Of a DNA stretch of 16,740 bases, positions 14,762-16,740 are shown piece by piece. The notes under the pieces are model-generated. The model had not been told where the DNA came from. It did no database searches and saw only the letters and a list, made by a program, of their open reading frames with translations. A program made the position numbers and the translations under genes. The stretch lies in assembly GCA_003557545.1 (NCBI GenBank), contig PWOD01000033.1:1-16740 (forward strand), given 5' to 3'. Position 1 is the first letter of the stretch, and every line of letters starts with the position of its first letter. The DNA comes from a bacterium. GTDB taxonomy: Bacteria; T1Sed10-126.

Positions 14762-15250
14762 TTGACTGAACCGGCCCTGTTGGTTGATCTTGAGATTTGC
14801 CGGCGCTGTCCTGAATGCGTGGTGGATTGTGATTATTTTTATCATCCCTACAACAATGGGATTACCAAGCTGCGTGAGCAGGGGACCTGGGAGGAGATCT
14901 GTCGCCGTTGTAAGGAAGCTAACTGTATAGAATCCTGTCCCCAGGATGCCCTGCAGAAGGCGCCCGGGACCGAGCGGGTGGAACGGGCCAGTATGCTCTG
15001 TATCCGCTGTCGGACCTGTACCATAGCCTGTCCGTTTGGAACGATGGACAGGGATATCCTGGCTTTTAAACATTCCGGCTGTGATCTTTGTAGACCCCGG
15101 TTACAGCCGGGCGACAAACCGGTTTGTGTGGAGAGCTGTCCGTATGATGCGCTTGACTACGCTGAGTTTGAAGAGGATCCGGAAGCCGATATACATTCTG
15201 TTAAACCTGGATTTTTGGTTCATGCTGTTAACTGGAAGGAAGATAAATAG
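14762..15250 (+). CDS. Four-cluster polyferredoxin subunit (HycB/CooF-like)
   Basis: Electron-wire protein of 162 residues with sixteen cysteines in four groups: 13/16/19/23, 47/50/55/59, 80/83/86/90 and 107/110/122/126. This is the arrangement of HycB, CooF and DMSO-reductase B type subunits and predicts four [4Fe-4S] clusters. It probably links the flavin/beta module to the NuoB-type small subunit encoded two genes downstream. The TTG at 14762 is preferred because AGGAG (14748-14752) sits 9 bases before it; a GTG at 14756 is only 3 bases from that site and would add two residues. No membrane segment. Its stop (TAG, 15248-15250) overlaps a GTG start for the next gene. Confidence 0.85.
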   Translation: MTEPALLVDLEICRRCPECVVDCDYFYHPYNNGITKLREQGTWEEICRRCKEANCIESCPQDALQKAPGTERVERASMLCIRCRTCTIACPFGTMDRDILAFKHSGCDLCRPRLQPGDKPVCVESCPYDALDYAEFEEDPEADIHSVKPGFLVHAVNWKEDK

Positions 15251-16191
15251 TGATGGAGAACTGGTTGTTATGGTCGGTTTATCTGTTAATTTTTCCCGGT
15301 ATAGGATTTGCCATGGTGGTCGGGATACTGGCCAGTTGGGTTGATCGGAAGGTAACGGCAAGAATCCAGTTCCGCGTCGGCCCACCGTTATTGCAGCCGG
15401 TTTATGATCTAGTTAAACTGGTGGGGAAAGAGGTTGTGATTCCGGTATCAGCCCAGCCGGGGGTCTTTTTGCTGGCACCGCTGGTTGGTTTTGTGGCGGC
15501 CGCACTTTCAGCAGTTATCCTTGGGGTAAATAATTTTCTCGGCCAGAGTTTCCTGGCCGATCTAATTGTGCTTGTTTATCTATTATTAATTCCATCTCTG
15601 GCAATAATTGTGGGAGGATCAGCTTCTGGCAACCCCCACTCTTCAATCGGCGCTTCCCGTGAGATGAAACTGGTTATGGCCTATGAACTTCCACTTATAC
15701 TGGCTATAGTGACGGTGATTATCAATGCGGGGTTCAGTCTTGATCTGGCGGTTATTTCGGCCGAACCTCAAATAAGTTCGATCTCCGGGGTTCTGGCCTT
15801 TATCGTCTCTTTGATCTGTATCCAGGCCAAGCTGGCCGAGGTTCCGTTTGATATTCCAGAGGCTGAAACTGAGTTGATGGAGGGTCCGCTGCTGGAGTAT
15901 TCAGGACTGCCGCTGGCGATATTTAAGGCGACGCACATGTTGCTGCTCTATCTACTTCCCTTATACTTGATAACGATTTTTCTGGGGGGTATCGGAACCG
16001 GTTATGGAATTATCTGGGGAGGATTAAAATATCTGTTGATTATTGTGCTGATTATTTTGATTAAAAATACTAATCCACGTTTGCGGATCGACCAGGCCGT
16101 AGTGTTTTTTTGGACCTGGATGACAGCGCTTGCCGGGCTGGCAGTGTTGCTGGCCGGCGTGGGTAATATTTATGGGATTGGTTGGCTATGA
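15250..16191 (+). CDS. NuoH/EchB-type membrane subunit
   Basis: Membrane subunit that anchors the soluble arm of complex I and of energy-converting hydrogenases and carries part of the ion-translocation path. The 313-residue protein is strongly hydrophobic with about eight membrane segments. Family motifs are WVDRKVTARIQFRVGPP (30-46), SREMKLVMAYELPL (136-149) and the acidic loop AEVPFDIPEAETELMEGP (196-213), where NuoH has a similar Pro-Phe-Asp-Leu-Pro-Glu-Ala-Glu stretch. GTG 15250 has AAGGA at 15236-15240 (9-base spacing); ATG 15253 is the alternative and removes one residue. Only one membrane subunit is seen before the NuoB gene; an antiporter-like (NuoL/EchA) subunit would have to be outside the window. 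Confidence 0.9.
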   Translation: MMENWLLWSVYLLIFPGIGFAMVVGILASWVDRKVTARIQFRVGPPLLQPVYDLVKLVGKEVVIPVSAQPGVFLLAPLVGFVAAALSAVILGVNNFLGQSFLADLIVLVYLLLIPSLAIIVGGSASGNPHSSIGASREMKLVMAYELPLILAIVTVIINAGFSLDLAVISAEPQISSISGVLAFIVSLICIQAKLAEVPFDIPEAETELMEGPLLEYSGLPLAIFKATHMLLLYLLPLYLITIFLGGIGTGYGIIWGGLKYLLIIVLIILIKNTNPRLRIDQAVVFFWTWMTALAGLAVLLAGVGNIYGIGWL

Positions 16192-16631
16192 GCTGGAAAG
16201 ATCGGTTAGCTCTGTGGGGGATAAAACGTTCTCCCTGGGTCTATCATATTAATACGGGGGCCTGTAATAACTGTGATATTGAAATACTTGACGCATTGTG
16301 TCCCCGCTATGATGCTGAGCGGTTTGGCATAAAACTGGTTGGCTCTCCCCGGCATGCTGATGTCTTACTGGTTTCAGGACCGGTTACCAGGCATAGCGAA
16401 CAGCCCCTGAGAGATGCTTATGAAGCAACACCGAAACCCTGTGCCGTGATTGCTTTCGGGGCCTGTGGATGTTCCAGTGGAATTTTTAAAGATGGTGTAA
16501 ATGTTAACGGGACGGTTGATCGAGTGATCAGGGAAGAGGATCCTGAGGCAGTGATAACCTATTTGCCCGGATGTCCGCCAAAACCTGAAGCGATATTGTC
16601 AGCAGCGTTAAAGACACTGGAGGCGTTATGA
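16188..16631 (+). CDS. NuoB/EchC/HycG-type small subunit
   Basis: Small subunit carrying the [4Fe-4S] cluster nearest the active-site subunit in group 4 [NiFe] hydrogenases and complex I relatives. In 147 residues the cluster ligands are Cys26 and Cys29 (GACNNCDIE), Cys93 (FGACGCSSG) and Cys129 (LPGCPPKPE). The GACNxCDIE form resembles HycG/EchC/MbhJ more than NuoB. ATG 16188 overlaps the preceding stop (ATGA); the longer TTG start at 16182 is unnecessary. The next gene again overlaps by ATGA. Whether the complex is a hydrogenase depends on the large subunit, not visible here. Confidence 0.88.
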   Translation: MSWKDRLALWGIKRSPWVYHINTGACNNCDIEILDALCPRYDAERFGIKLVGSPRHADVLLVSGPVTRHSEQPLRDAYEATPKPCAVIAFGACGCSSGIFKDGVNVNGTVDRVIREEDPEAVITYLPGCPPKPEAILSAALKTLEAL

Positions 16632-16740
16632 TGGAAGCAAGCACTGTGCTGGAGAGGCTGAATGATCTACTGGGGGATGATCTGAAAGAGCAGCAGGAGG
16701 TTTCCCCGACAAGATATTACCTGGAGGCGAATCCGGAAAA
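16628..16740 (+). CDS. Start of a probable NuoC/EchD-type subunit (3' end outside window)
   Basis: An ATG at 16628 overlaps the previous stop as ATGA, has GGAGG at 16619-16623, and opens a frame that continues past the window end (37 codons visible). The visible residues form an acidic helix (LERLNDLLGDDLKEQQE) followed by a strand-like RYYLEAN. This is too short to identify by itself; NuoC/EchD is proposed because a 30-kDa-type subunit commonly follows NuoB/EchC in these operons. A large-subunit start is the alternative. Confidence 0.5.
   Translation, partial: MMEASTVLERLNDLLGDDLKEQQEVSPTRYYLEANPE

Overview
The window looks like chromosomal DNA of an anaerobic bacterium with an outer membrane. 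It carries a TonB-dependent receptor and TonB, iron-sulfur redox subunits of the Ech/Hyc/Nuo type, and an ECF vitamin/metal transporter. ECF transporters are most common in Bacillota, so the mix fits a diderm Bacillota (for example Halanaerobiales) better than a typical proteobacterium. This placement is inference from gene content only. Genes are tightly packed, often overlap by 4 to 20 bases, and use GTG and TTG starts freely. Apart from the AT-rich first 300 bases, base composition is even.

Layout. (1) 1-625: a small AT-rich hypothetical ORF, then a G/T-biased spacer holding a strong promoter. (2) 626-5254: biotin-protein ligase followed by a large single-chain biotin-dependent carboxylase of the pyruvate carboxylase type; the ligase presumably biotinylates the carboxylase. 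(3) 5255-5576: spacer with a possible terminator and promoter. (4) 5577-9824: a compact plus-strand operon of TonB-dependent outer-membrane receptor, ECF S component, SAM-dependent methyltransferase, EcfT and EcfA ATPase. Together these would move an unidentified scarce ligand across both membranes. (5) 9843-10598: a TonB energiser on the minus strand, converging on the operon. (6) 10599-10789: a divergent control region with two good sigma-70-type promoters almost back to back. (7) 10790-12734: a threonine-synthase-like protein whose PLP-binding residues all appear lost, overlapping an endonuclease III homologue. (8) 12892 to the window end: an operon of two sulfhydrogenase-type electron-input subunits (beta iron-sulfur, gamma flavin), a 16-cysteine polyferredoxin, a NuoH/EchB membrane subunit, a NuoB/EchC small subunit and the start of a probable NuoC/EchD subunit. 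The catalytic large subunit lies beyond the window.

The points most worth a second look are the full-length threonine-synthase-like pseudoenzyme coupled to a DNA repair gene, the energy-converting complex apparently built with a pyridine-nucleotide diaphorase module, the methyltransferase embedded in a TonB/ECF import operon, and the carboxylase with a C-terminal zinc-ribbon tail and altered carboxyltransferase motifs. No CRISPR array, tRNA, rRNA, insertion sequence or clear riboswitch was found.
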